This document shows positions 53,759-61,922 of a stretch of DNA of 64,000 nt, one piece after another (the first letter of the stretch is position 1; the number at the start of each line of letters is the position of its first letter). The notes under the pieces are model-generated. The model ran no database searches. It saw only the letters and a program-made list of their open reading frames with translations, and had not been told where the DNA came from. The translations under genes were made by a program, and so were the position numbers. This DNA comes from a virus: IMG/VR virus record IMGVR_UViG_3300047157_000174, positions 1 to 64,000 of that record. One strand, written 5' to 3'.

Positions 53759-54184
53759 CTACTCATTGAACCCTGTTAAAAATGTTGGGCTAATTGTATT
53801 CCCTTCAAACTGTTGTGATTGTTGTTGCATTGCAGGTAAATTAGCATCTCCATAGAAAGGTTGACCGAATGATTGATTGAAACTTCTAAGTGATTCTCTA
53901 ACTCTTTTACGATTTTCCTCATCTCTTGCTTTTCTATTCCAATAAGCATCTATTTTTCTTTGTAATAAAAAATCTTCAATAATATCATTTAACATTAAAT
54001 CAAATAATGCCTTCAATAACATAATACCTCCTACTGTACATATTCCAAACAGTACTGCGTGGGATAATCCCGTGTATGGAAAGTCAACTCCATATATAGT
54101 GTAAAAATAAATGTTAGTGCCACTAATAGCACCAACGAAAAGTATAGTCATTACTAATCTTGTATCTGTATCAATACTAGGCAT
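53759..54184 (-). CDS. two-helix membrane protein with charged cytoplasmic tail
   Basis: A 141-residue protein. Two membrane helices lie near 10 to 31 (LVMTILFVGAISGTNIYFY) and 41 to 63 (HAVLFGICTVGGIMLLKALF). An Arg/Glu-rich helical region follows (RKARDEENRKRVRESL), then a Gln-rich end. Placement among capsid genes suggests a membrane protein made late in infection. Together with its small neighbour and the Arf-like GTPase it forms a membrane-GTPase cluster. Confidence 0.6.
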   Translation of the reverse strand: MPSIDTDTRLVMTILFVGAISGTNIYFYTIYGVDFPYTGLSHAVLFGICTVGGIMLLKALFDLMLNDIIEDFLLQRKIDAYWNRKARDEENRKRVRESLRSFNQSFGQPFYGDANLPAMQQQSQQFEGNTISPTFLTGFNE

Positions 54185-54188
54185 TGTT

Positions 54189-54464
54189 TCAACTCCATGT
54201 GCAAGAGTATGAACCGCCCGAACCTGTTAGAATTGCAGTTATTCCTGTACCCATTGACCTATTGTGCATATCAAATTCTATTGTGCTATTAGCAGTTAGA
54301 ATTAATCTAGCAACCTCATCTGCTGAACCAACAGATGTATTGTTATGGTCGTATATTTTTAATGTAGCAGTTCCGGTAGAACAAAAATGGATGCTTGTTA
54401 ATTTGCACCTGCCATCATTTACTACTGCACTTGCAGTTTTTACAGGACTACCTGCGGAAACCAT
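54189..54464 (-). CDS. small beta-rich structural protein (possible capsid decoration)
   Basis: A 91-residue protein rich in Thr, Ser, Gly and Ala with alternating strands (CKLTSIHFCSTGTATLKIYD, then TIEFDMHN). Small proteins of this look near the capsid gene in marine viruses are often decoration or fibre-base proteins. Two cysteines near 20 and 28 could pair. It starts in TAATG overlap with the histone-tail-like gene. Confidence 0.45.
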   Translation of the reverse strand: MVSAGSPVKTASAVVNDGRCKLTSIHFCSTGTATLKIYDHNNTSVGSADEVARLILTANSTIEFDMHNRSMGTGITAILTGSGGSYSCTWS

Positions 54465-54910
54465 TACTTCACTTCCTTTTTAGTAGTAGTCTTTTTTGCA
54501 GGGGTTTTCTTTTTTGCAGGGGTTTTCTTAGCGGCAGGTTTTTTCTCTATTACTTTTTCTTCCTTCGGCAATATAGTTTCAGTTACAGTATCCACAACAT
54601 TTTCTACTGCTGCTTCAACCTTTTTCTTTACAGGAGTTTTTGCTTTCTTAGGATATAATATATCAAGAATATCTCCCTCAACACCTAAGTGCCTACGAAT
54701 TGCTTTTACTCTATTTTCCGGTAAGTTTGCAATATCCTTTTTATCATCTTCTGTAAAGTCTATTTCTATTGATTCATCTCCTAAATACAATGCTGCGATT
54801 CTTGCAGGTACTTCGCAAGGAGCATTTGCATTAATGGAATACAGTGTTTCCCCTGCCCCTCTTATTACTAGTTCGCCATTTCTATGTGTTTTCAATTTTA
54901 CTAAAGCCAT
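54464..54910 (-). CDS. head protein with histone-H1-like Lys/Ala/Pro tail
   Basis: A 148-residue protein from ATG 54910 (a TTG at 54919 is less likely). The first 75 residues form a small beta-rich domain (LVKLKTHRNGELVIRG, then EVPARIAALYLG). From about residue 90 the tail is made of KKTPAKK and AAKK units, as in histone H1 and bacterial HU tails, and would bind DNA. It follows the capsid gene after an RNA hairpin. The protein might neutralise packaged DNA or hold it to the capsid wall. Confidence 0.6.
   Translation of the reverse strand: MALVKLKTHRNGELVIRGAGETLYSINANAPCEVPARIAALYLGDESIEIDFTEDDKKDIANLPENRVKAIRRHLGVEGDILDILYPKKAKTPVKKKVEAAVENVVDTVTETILPKEEKVIEKKPAAKKTPAKKKTPAKKTTTKKEVK
54491..54526 (-). 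repeat. perfect 18-base tandem duplication in the histone-like tail
   Basis: Two identical 18-base units (54491-54508 and 54509-54526) encode repeated KTPAKK. Identity down to the third codon positions indicates recent slippage growth of the basic tail. Confidence 0.8.
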
Positions 54911-54933
54911 AATTATCAACCCTTTTTTATAGG

Positions 54934-54975
54934 GTAGTAATCCCTACCCCGATACTTCGGAGTAGAGACTACTAC
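54934..54975 (-). promoter_or_regulatory. 19-bp RNA hairpin after the capsid gene
   Basis: 54934-54952 pairs with 54957-54975 around a 4-base loop (AGTA on the transcribed minus strand). Sixteen pairs are Watson-Crick and three are imperfect. On the minus strand all three are G-U, on the plus strand they would be A-C mismatches. This fits an element working in the late mRNA, between the capsid stop and the next start. No U-run follows, so an RNA stability or processing role is more likely than termination. Confidence 0.75.
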
Positions 54976-55003
54976 TTTACGTTTTCACTTATTACCAAGT
55001 ACC

Positions 55004-56407
55004 TTAAGCACTCTTTAGGTTTGTAATTTTACCTTGTCCCTTGAAGAAAGAACAGCAAGTTTCTCCCATAGTGCGGTACATTCCTTGATTTCCAAGTTTA
55101 CCAACACCGAATGGGTTTCCACTAGTAATACCATCTTCGAAGTATTGTGTAGGTTTCATTACAGATAGCCATAGGTGGTCGGTATCTAGAACTAATATAT
55201 CACTAATTCTGTTAGATGTGGACTTACCTGTTGACGGCATATCTTTAGCAGGGATGATTGGTATGTCATAGTATGTTGCAACTCTGAAACCAACTTCTTG
55301 ACCCTTGACACCACGAACACCATTATGGGAAGGAACGATTTCTTTCCTATCCATAAATCTCTCTTGTGATTGTAGTAAATCGGAGATTTTCTGAATGGTA
55401 TCGTATCCTGTAATGATAACTTTAGGGTTTCCACCGTTAGTACGGATTCTTCTAATCATATCATTAAGAATACTTAGTGTTAGAACTCTACATTCACCTG
55501 ATGTATAACCTGCACCGAAATCAACTTCTGCATCTAGGAAAGATGGAACACCTGTGTAGGTATATGCTCCACTTCCTCCTGATGTGTTAACAGTAACAGT
55601 TCTAGTTGAACCAAAGATAGTAGTAGCATCAGCAAGTTGTGCTGCTGTACCGTTATTTGTTTGGTTGTGGTAGAATACGTCATCATCGGCCATAGTTGCA
55701 ATTTCAACAGCAGAAGAAACTATCTTCATCAAAGAAGTGTAGTTCTTCTCAATACCAGTAGTACCGTTCTCTGAGTATTTCTCAAGAGGCATAACTAACA
55801 TTTTGCTCTGAACCTCTGCGTGTAATTTACCCATGTCTTCTCTTACAATAGCACGAATATCACCAACACCATCATCTATTGCAGCCATTTCCATTCCTAG
55901 TTCTGAGAACTCGAATAGATGTGCAATAGTCTTAGGGCTAACATATAGTTTAGTATATTCAGGAGCAATTGCTCTGAAACCATCTGCACCACCTAATGTT
56001 GCGTTTTCTCCAACACCACCAATTTGGTCTGCTCTAGGAGTTGCTGCATCTGCTGATGAAATACTAGCGGTAACTGCATTAGTACCTGTACCGAATGCTG
56101 CGTCACTACCACCAATAGGTCGTGATTTCAGAACTCTCCATCCACTAGATGTGTATGGTCTCTTAGCAAGCATTGCTAGAGGGTTTACTTCTTGGTTTAA
56201 TACAGACCAAACTTTCTGTCCATATAGTAGGTTGTACAAATCACCTAGACCTGCTGCACCCGTAAATGCATTAGCACTAGTATCGTGAGGAGTACCGAAA
56301 CCACCTACAACTCCACCTGCTTTAAGCAAGGCATTGCCGCTTCCTGTTCCGCCATATCCGTATGTTGCTGCTTCTAAATCTTTCATTGTTTTAATATATC
56401 CACTCAT
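55004..56407 (-). CDS. major capsid protein (HK97-type)
   Basis: A 467-residue protein right after the protease-scaffold gene. An N-terminal Gly/Ala-rich arm of about 60 residues is followed by LYGQKVWSVLNQEVNPLAML. A long central helix lies in DIRAIVREDMGKLHAEVQ. The P-domain-like end has VLDTDHLWLSVMKPTQYFEDG. This order and length fit a HK97-fold capsid protein. The arm may be cut by the neighbouring protease. Codon use looks somewhat more optimised than in neighbours, consistent with high expression. An RNA hairpin follows the gene. Confidence 0.85.
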   Translation of the reverse strand: MSGYIKTMKDLEAATYGYGGTGSGNALLKAGGVVGGFGTPHDTSANAFTGAAGLGDLYNLLYGQKVWSVLNQEVNPLAMLAKRPYTSSGWRVLKSRPIGGSDAAFGTGTNAVTASISSADAATPRADQIGGVGENATLGGADGFRAIAPEYTKLYVSPKTIAHLFEFSELGMEMAAIDDGVGDIRAIVREDMGKLHAEVQSKMLVMPLEKYSENGTTGIEKNYTSLMKIVSSAVEIATMADDDVFYHNQTNNGTAAQLADATTIFGSTRTVTVNTSGGSGAYTYTGVPSFLDAEVDFGAGYTSGECRVLTLSILNDMIRRIRTNGGNPKVIITGYDTIQKISDLLQSQERFMDRKEIVPSHNGVRGVKGQEVGFRVATYYDIPIIPAKDMPSTGKSTSNRISDILVLDTDHLWLSVMKPTQYFEDGITSGNPFGVGKLGNQGMYRTMGETCCSFFKGQGKITNLKSA

Positions 56408-56419
56408 AATTTCACTTCC

Positions 56420-57604
56420 TTAATTTCCCCTCACAAGAGAATGTACGTCATCCCAAGTCATATTGGCTGCTGCCTCTAAACTTGTAGGTATTCCTTCCGG
56501 TAATGCCATTGACATTTCCGCGCTCTTGCGAATTGTTTCGTCTTTCTCTGATAGAGATTTTCGTAGTAGAGCAAACTCTTCTTTTAGTGCTGCTACATCT
56601 GTTCTAGCATCGTATGATGCGGATTCTGCTGCTGATTTCTTAACTGCAAGTTCTTCTGAAAGTCTTGCTTCAAATTGCTTAGAAAGATTATCGTATGCAA
56701 GTTTTTCCATCTGCTCTGCTTTGAATTGTGCATATGCTTTCTCAACATTTTCTGCACTTAGGTTAAGAGTACTAAAGTCCGAAGCCTCTAAGCCTTCACT
56801 CTTTAGTTCAGTAGGTGCAGCAGTAGGCTTACCGCCACTTACTACTAATTCACCTGCTTCGTAGTCTCTAGTTGAATCTTCATCAAGAGCCTTCTCTTCC
56901 ATTTCAGATTCATCCATAGATTCTTTTTCCATTTCCTCATCATCATCGGCATCCATATATGCCATTTCATTCTTCGTTACTTCGTCATATTTTCCTTCCT
57001 CTCCGAGTCCGTTAACTTGTTTCATCAAGTCATTCAACTCTTCGAGTGCTTTTTCCAACTTCTCACTCATTGTTTTATCCTCCATTTTTAAAATGTCGAA
57101 TTTTGCTTCGGGATTAATCCCCTTTTCACAGATAGTTACTTCGTGTAACTCCAATCTGTCTATCTCATTGTATTCACCGAACTCATCCGATGTTTTTTGT
57201 TTCTTAGAAATCGCTTGACCTCCAATACTAAAAGAACGTAAAGTTCCTTTTCTAATACTTCTTGAAATTTCTTTTGCTTTTTCTATGTCATCTCTTAATT
57301 TAATAACAACATAAAACCCTACATCATCTACTCCTGTCTTGTGTAGAGTACCATTAGTATCTCTATACTTTTCAATGACTTCTCCTACCTGTACATTAGA
57401 ATGATTAGACATAACATTCCTATATTTCTTTTCAGACATATATTTTTCAACTGCTTCATCTAACGCCTTCAATGTAATTAAATCATTTTGCTTATCTACA
57501 ATTTCTATTGAAGCATAGCCTCCAATAACTAAATCATCAGACTTGAGAATAGTAAACTCATGTTCTTTATCTACTTGCATTAAAATAGATGGCTGCATGA
57601 GCAT
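56420..57604 (-). CDS. prohead protease fused to scaffold (XkdF/U35-like)
   Basis: A 394-residue protein. Residues 25 to 175 look like a phage head maturation protease: GGYASIEIVDKQNDLIT, then His68 in SNHSN, then Ser126 in RSFSIGG. The rest is an acidic, coiled-coil, Ala/Glu/Lys-rich scaffold region with clusters such as DADDDEEMEKE. The last residues are MTWDDVHSLVRGN, which resemble a motif found in several other head genes here. It would shape the prohead, then cut scaffold and capsid arms. It lies directly upstream of the capsid gene (12-base gap). Confidence 0.8.
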   Translation of the reverse strand: MLMQPSILMQVDKEHEFTILKSDDLVIGGYASIEIVDKQNDLITLKALDEAVEKYMSEKKYRNVMSNHSNVQVGEVIEKYRDTNGTLHKTGVDDVGFYVVIKLRDDIEKAKEISRSIRKGTLRSFSIGGQAISKKQKTSDEFGEYNEIDRLELHEVTICEKGINPEAKFDILKMEDKTMSEKLEKALEELNDLMKQVNGLGEEGKYDEVTKNEMAYMDADDDEEMEKESMDESEMEEKALDEDSTRDYEAGELVVSGGKPTAAPTELKSEGLEASDFSTLNLSAENVEKAYAQFKAEQMEKLAYDNLSKQFEARLSEELAVKKSAAESASYDARTDVAALKEEFALLRKSLSEKDETIRKSAEMSMALPEGIPTSLEAAANMTWDDVHSLVRGN

Positions 57605-57637
57605 TATTTTTTTGTCTTTTTAGTTTTACTATATTAA

Positions 57638-60247
57638 CTAATCGTTAATTTTAGGTGGAAATTCTAAATTGGAATATTTATCCTCTTGAATATTCCAAAC
57701 ATCTACGTCATCTTCATCCTTCAACATATCTTGTTTTTTACCTGTCCAAACTATCCATGTTTTTTTCTCATTAAGAGGCACTACTCTAACGTGTATTCTA
57801 GTGTCGAACTTATCTCCTTCTAATTTATATTCATGGTAGCCATCCTTTTGGACTCCTAGAATAACATTTCCCTTGTCTATAACTTTACCACCGTTTATTT
57901 TTTCTGCTACAATAGCAGGGTATTTATTCGATTTACCAAATAAATTATACACATCATCAGTATCTTCAATGTCTATTAACCAAGCAAACCGTTTTTTCTT
58001 ATAATCAATTATAAAATTAAGATTGCCGTCTTCTTGTTTAGTTATTGTAAACTCGCCCGTTCTAGATTCTTCTTTATGAATAACCATATCATCTGTATCT
58101 TTTTCTAAAACTTCTTCGTTAGACATGAAAGTATTAGGGTGTTTGTAAATGAACGAATCTTGTTTTTTCATCCAATTCATTAATTTAGATTCGAGTGAAT
58201 CAAAAAGACTTTGGTATAAATCCATATGATTTTTTCTAACAAATAGTAATATTTTATCAAACTCTAGAGCATCTTTACCACTATCTAATATTTCATTACG
58301 AATTGATATTCTTAATTCGGAACGTTTACTTTTTATTAATTGATTTAATTCTTCTTTCCACAAATCAATATTATGCAGAGCATTTTTCTCCATTAAATTA
58401 TCGCCCTCAAATCCATATAAAGTATAGCCTTCTAAATTTTCCTTTAATATTATTTCAGCAACACCGTGCGTATCATCTGTAATATAATATCCTTTCTTAA
58501 GTTTTTTAGGTTTTACTAAATCGGATTCCATACCACTCATAATTCTAAATGGCTTAGGAACTTTACCTGCAAGACCCTGTACTAAAGTGCTAAGAGATTT
58601 CTTACTTTTGCTTGCTAATTTTTCTAAAGTAGCAATATTATCAGATTGTGTTACTTCCGGTATTTCTATTACTTTAGCAGAATACAAACTGAATCCGTTT
58701 TTCTTCTTAGTTACTTCATCAACTTTAACTCTAACAATAGAGCCTATGTCAACATTTATTTTTGTGTTGAGAGCCTTACCAACTTCTAAATATGCTTTAT
58801 CTTCATAATCAACAGTAGAATAGTTTCTAGCAACTTCTGCTGTAACAGGGCCGATTCCCATAGTATAAGAATGTAGATTACTTTTTGTCTTTCTATCGTT
58901 TAATACCACTACATCTAAATCAACAAATTTTTTCCACTTAATCCACTTTGGATTTTTTCTATTTCCTATGTAATATGTAGATTCAATGTCTTTGATAACC
59001 ACACCTTCTGACGCAGGTAGTTTCATAATATCTTGAGAATAGTTTTCAACTTCTTTCTTTGAATCTGCTATTCTAGTATCTTTCTTAGATGGGAATGCTA
59101 GTTTTTCTGAGGAATGTTGAGCGTATTGATATAATAAAATATTAATTCTTTCTCTTAATGGAGTATCTGTAATATCTTTACCTTCGTGTAACATAATATC
59201 AAAAACGTGAGCCTTCAATGTGCCTTCTGTTTTTTTGTGGAATACATGAGTGATAGTATCTGCTCGGTGTAACGGTTCATCTTCCATAAACAACATTAAT
59301 TCTGCATCTAAAATACAATCTCCAAACTGTTTCTTTTCCATATGCTTAACTTGTTCTGAACATTTAGAAGTAATATCCTTTTGATTAAAGGAATATATTT
59401 TAACTTCATCATTGAACTTGTGTATTTGTATTCTCATACCATCGTATTTTTCTTGAACAACAAACTCTCCCGTTAACCCCTTAATGTCATCTAAATCATC
59501 TATCTCGAAAATCCGATACATTGGTTTGTTAGGTTTAATAAAATCTATACCTGCTTTTTTTTCTTGTTCATCATCTGCCTTTGAAATGTCTAATTCTAAT
59601 AATGAATCCCATTGTTCTTCATTATATTTTTCTAGATATATTTTTTCTAATTGTTTAAATCCCTTTTTACATTTAGATTCTATTCTTCTGTTATCAGAAT
59701 CTTCATCACCATAATGTTCCAATATGTAAATAGGTACATCTTTAGGTTCTAAGTCTAACCCCATATATCCCTGCGTTATTTCATCGGGTTTCATACCATG
59801 TGCTTTCCAAGATTTTTCCGGTATAGTATTAGCATGAGACCTTACAGCATAATGAATAAATGCTAATAACATTGATTCATTTTTTAGAAACTCTTTGATT
59901 ACATTATCTCCTAATTGTTTAGAAAAAGGGTCTGATATTTTATCTGATTTAAACCTAAGATTTTTTACTCCTTCATATATTTCCTTTGCCTGTCTTGAAG
60001 TAGGGTCATATGCCTCATCGGAAAAAGCAGTATCTTCTTTTAGATGTCTTTTCAATTCTCTAGTAAAATCTCCCAAAGAATCATATTGGTCTCTTACTTC
60101 TTTAACTGTTTTTTTCCATTTATTTCCATACTCGGAAGGATTCTCTTTTGCAGAAAGATATGAATATCTTACCCTTTCAAAAAAGTCTAGAACTCTTTTA
60201 GTTAAAGAACTCTTTTCCTTTTCAAATAAAAGTCCTGTTTGTGGCAT
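57638..60247 (-). CDS. second, large ATP-dependent DNA ligase in the head module (869 residues)
   Basis: Residues about 250 to 540 form a complete ligase core: motif I EKYDGMR with Lys267, LDAELM (motif III), EGVVIKD (motif IV), KWIKWKKF (motif V) and an OB-fold region with IGSIVRVKVDEV. About 250 residues lie before it and 330 after. The C-terminal part includes a beta-rich domain (FTITKQEDGNLNFIIDY, then HEYKLEGDKFDTRIHVRVV) that is slightly like the LigD phosphoesterase or XkdF-associated domains. It lies between head genes and the protease-scaffold, so it is made late and could be packaged. An additional end-repair role is inference. Confidence 0.85.
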   Translation of the reverse strand: MPQTGLLFEKEKSSLTKRVLDFFERVRYSYLSAKENPSEYGNKWKKTVKEVRDQYDSLGDFTRELKRHLKEDTAFSDEAYDPTSRQAKEIYEGVKNLRFKSDKISDPFSKQLGDNVIKEFLKNESMLLAFIHYAVRSHANTIPEKSWKAHGMKPDEITQGYMGLDLEPKDVPIYILEHYGDEDSDNRRIESKCKKGFKQLEKIYLEKYNEEQWDSLLELDISKADDEQEKKAGIDFIKPNKPMYRIFEIDDLDDIKGLTGEFVVQEKYDGMRIQIHKFNDEVKIYSFNQKDITSKCSEQVKHMEKKQFGDCILDAELMLFMEDEPLHRADTITHVFHKKTEGTLKAHVFDIMLHEGKDITDTPLRERINILLYQYAQHSSEKLAFPSKKDTRIADSKKEVENYSQDIMKLPASEGVVIKDIESTYYIGNRKNPKWIKWKKFVDLDVVVLNDRKTKSNLHSYTMGIGPVTAEVARNYSTVDYEDKAYLEVGKALNTKINVDIGSIVRVKVDEVTKKKNGFSLYSAKVIEIPEVTQSDNIATLEKLASKSKKSLSTLVQGLAGKVPKPFRIMSGMESDLVKPKKLKKGYYITDDTHGVAEIILKENLEGYTLYGFEGDNLMEKNALHNIDLWKEELNQLIKSKRSELRISIRNEILDSGKDALEFDKILLFVRKNHMDLYQSLFDSLESKLMNWMKKQDSFIYKHPNTFMSNEEVLEKDTDDMVIHKEESRTGEFTITKQEDGNLNFIIDYKKKRFAWLIDIEDTDDVYNLFGKSNKYPAIVAEKINGGKVIDKGNVILGVQKDGYHEYKLEGDKFDTRIHVRVVPLNEKKTWIVWTGKKQDMLKDEDDVDVWNIQEDKYSNLEFPPKIND

Positions 60248-60257
60248 ACTACCTCAC

Positions 60258-60473
60258 TCAGTTAGAATCTTTCTTTTCTTTTCCTTCTATATTACTAGTT
60301 TTAGGTAGCGGCACTTCTTTAGGATTTTCTTTAGGTCTTTTCACTTTAACTTCTTCACCTGTTAATGGTTCATCTATTTCCATTGTATTTACATTAGCCT
60401 CTTGTAATACTTCCTTTGCTTTAGCGATTGCTAGTTCTAATAATTTCTCTTCTCTTGTTACTTTTTCCGGCAT
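60258..60473 (-). CDS. small charged protein of the head module (unknown)
   Basis: A 71-residue protein from ATG 60473, which has GGAG nine bases upstream and starts 2 bases after the previous stop. A longer frame from 60518 lacks a site. The first 35 residues are a helix (EKVTREEKLLELAIAKAKEVL). The rest is Pro/Lys/Glu-rich and probably unfolded. It lies immediately before the large ligase gene. No family. Confidence 0.5.
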   Translation of the reverse strand: MPEKVTREEKLLELAIAKAKEVLQEANVNTMEIDEPLTGEEVKVKRPKENPKEVPLPKTSNIEGKEKKDSN

Positions 60474-60475
60474 AC

Positions 60476-60706
60476 TTATCTCTCCATAGTAGTTACTAGT
60501 TCGTGTATGTCTTCCCAAGCCATACTCTTTTTGATAGTATTATCCATTGGAATATTATTACTATCCATTCTAGGAGAAGGGGAATCCACCACAACTAATC
60601 CTGATTTCATAAGTAGGTTATCTTTGTGATAAACTGCTTGTTCTAAATGTTTCACTTTAGATACCAATTCTTTCAATAACATTAACATTTCACTATCTTC
60701 ACTCAT
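60476..60706 (-). CDS. small head-module protein with C-terminal MAWEDIHELV motif
   Basis: A 76-residue protein from ATG 60706, which overlaps the previous micro-gene. The N-terminal half is a coiled-coil helix (MLLKELVSKVKHLEQAVYH). The last 15 residues include MAWEDIHELV, very similar to the end of the protease-scaffold (MTWDDVHSLV) and to the N-termini of genes at 61263, 61549 and 61872. I infer that it enters the prohead through this motif, like a minor scaffold. Confidence 0.55.
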   Translation of the reverse strand: MSEDSEMLMLLKELVSKVKHLEQAVYHKDNLLMKSGLVVVDSPSPRMDSNNIPMDNTIKKSMAWEDIHELVTTMER

Positions 60707-60779
60707 ACAAACCATTCCTAATTAATAACGCTACTAGTTCTTCTCTTAATAAAGTTTTAAGTTCTGCTTTCATATTCAT
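60699..60779 (-). CDS. 26-residue helical microprotein
   Basis: A frame starting in the stop of the preceding micro-gene (ATGA) and ending in overlap with the next start. It encodes a single amphipathic helix (KAELKTLLREELVALLI). Coupling on both sides suggests translation; the function is unknown. Confidence 0.4.
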   Translation of the reverse strand: MNMKAELKTLLREELVALLIRNGLYE

Positions 60780-60928
60780 CTCTTACTCACCATCTCTTCA
60801 ACTGCCTGTTTTAAATCATCTATAATTTTTCTAAGTTTCATTCTAAAAGTCAAAGGAATTTCCATAGTGCTTATAGTTTCTATAATTGTTTTTAATGTTT
60901 GAATTGTTCTTTGGTCGTATTTTGTCAT
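60776..60928 (-). CDS. 50-residue helical protein
   Basis: A short frame with a fine ribosome binding site (GAGGTGAT) and the same GATTTAGAATG leader seen at 61263 and 61549. It encodes basic-acidic helices (IQTLKTIIETI, then KLRKIIDDLKQAVEEM). It does not have the WEDIL motif. The shared leader suggests that it belongs to the same duplicated set of small head genes. Confidence 0.55.
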   Translation of the reverse strand: MTKYDQRTIQTLKTIIETISTMEIPLTFRMKLRKIIDDLKQAVEEMVSKR

Positions 60929-60939
60929 TCTAAATCACC

Positions 60940-61263
60940 TCAATAATAATCCCACGCTAAGTATTTTCTTGTTAACTTACCTCTTTTATCGAACTTATAA
61001 GTAGCAACTGTATATTCTGGAATAGGTTCACCATCATCTATACCAACATCAAGATAATATGCCTCATCTTCATCAAGATAACTTATATCAAGAATGTAGT
61101 CTTTTAATTCATCTACATCATAACTTTTTTCCCTTAATTCTTCTAATTTGGTTTCATTGTAATCATCTTCGCCAAATATATGTTGATTAAAGAAATCATC
61201 TACTGCTTTATCTAATTTCTTCGGATGCAATCTTTTTATTTTTAGTATATCTTCCCAACTCAT
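60940..61263 (-). CDS. head-module protein with N-terminal MSWEDILK motif (1)
   Basis: A 107-residue acidic protein beginning MSWEDILK. The rest is a helical region (KKLDKAVDDFFNQHIFG) followed by beta strands (YLDVGIDDGEPIPEYTVATYKFD). I recognise no family. The start and leader (61241-61271) are identical over about 31 bases to those of the neighbour at 61549. That points to duplication of a signal segment joined to a different body. Likely a protein packaged in, or built into, the head. Confidence 0.6.
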   Translation of the reverse strand: MSWEDILKIKRLHPKKLDKAVDDFFNQHIFGEDDYNETKLEELREKSYDVDELKDYILDISYLDEDEAYYLDVGIDDGEPIPEYTVATYKFDKRGKLTRKYLAWDYY

Positions 61264-61271
61264 TCTAAATC
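61241..61271 (-). repeat. leader-plus-motif sequence duplicated at 61527-61557
   Basis: The 31 bases covering the leader GATTTAGA, the start codon and the codons for MSWEDILK are the same in both places. The coding sequences after them are unrelated. Part of the leader is also found before 60928. This is a duplicated 5' module, not a gene duplication. Confidence 0.8.
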
Positions 61272-61279
61272 ACTCCACA

Positions 61280-61549
61280 TTACCTAATCTGACTTTTATT
61301 GATACCTACACCTCTGACGGTGAATTTCGCTGTCTCTCTAGGTCTATCTTTTGTTCCCATTAGACATCTAACAAAAATAGGCAGGTCAAAACCAAGAACA
61401 GGTTGTGAGGAAGAGGAATAAATAACGTCGGATTTAACACCAAACTTCTCATCTATCATTTTCATGATATCTTCTAAATCCCCCTCTTCTCCTATCAGTT
61501 CCTCTAACTCTGCCATTACATCTTTCTTTAGTATATCTTCCCAACTCAT
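61280..61549 (-). CDS. head-module protein with N-terminal MSWEDILK motif (2)
   Basis: An 89-residue protein with the start MSWEDILK followed by helices (MAELEELIGEEGDLEDIMKMID) and a C-terminal beta part (FDLPIFVRCLMG, then ETAKFTVRGVG). The body is not related by eye to the neighbours. It overlaps the upstream gene by 4 bases (ATGA) and has GGGGGATT before the ATG. Function unknown; a shared targeting signal is proposed. Confidence 0.6.
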   Translation of the reverse strand: MSWEDILKKDVMAELEELIGEEGDLEDIMKMIDEKFGVKSDVIYSSSSQPVLGFDLPIFVRCLMGTKDRPRETAKFTVRGVGINKSQIR

Positions 61550-61872
61550 TCTAAATCCCCCTTACTCTTTGGATAAACCAAGTCTCGTATTTGCCGATAC
61601 AAAGTTTCGTAATCTTTTCTAAGTTCTGCTGCTGATGAAACTATTTCTAGATTCTTTTCATCAAAGCCCTCGAACTTTTTTTGAAGTCTTTTATCAGACT
61701 TAATTAAGTCTAATTTTTTCATCTCATCTAACAGGTCTGAAAGATGTGTCATCTCTTGACCCATGTATTCAGTAGGCTGAGTTTTTTGAAGAAGTTTCTT
61801 AAGTTTCTTCTTTTGTTTAGCATCAATTTTTTCTAAAATTGAAGGTGATTTTAGTATTTCTTTCCAACTCAT
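61546..61872 (-). CDS. head-module protein with N-terminal MSWKEILK motif (3)
   Basis: A 108-residue basic, helical protein. The ATG at 61872 gives the start MSWKEILK, matching the neighbours; a TTG at 61878 would add two residues. The rest is Lys/Leu/Glu-rich (KQKKKLKKLLQKTQ, then HLSDLLDEMKKLDLIKSDKRL), likely a DNA- or protein-binding coiled coil. It overlaps the next gene (ATGA). No family. Confidence 0.6.
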   Translation of the reverse strand: MSWKEILKSPSILEKIDAKQKKKLKKLLQKTQPTEYMGQEMTHLSDLLDEMKKLDLIKSDKRLQKKFEGFDEKNLEIVSSAAELRKDYETLYRQIRDLVYPKSKGDLE

Positions 61873-61922
61873 ACTCAACCACTTTGTTTATCCGTTCCTA
61901 CAACTAGTTTATCAAATTATCT

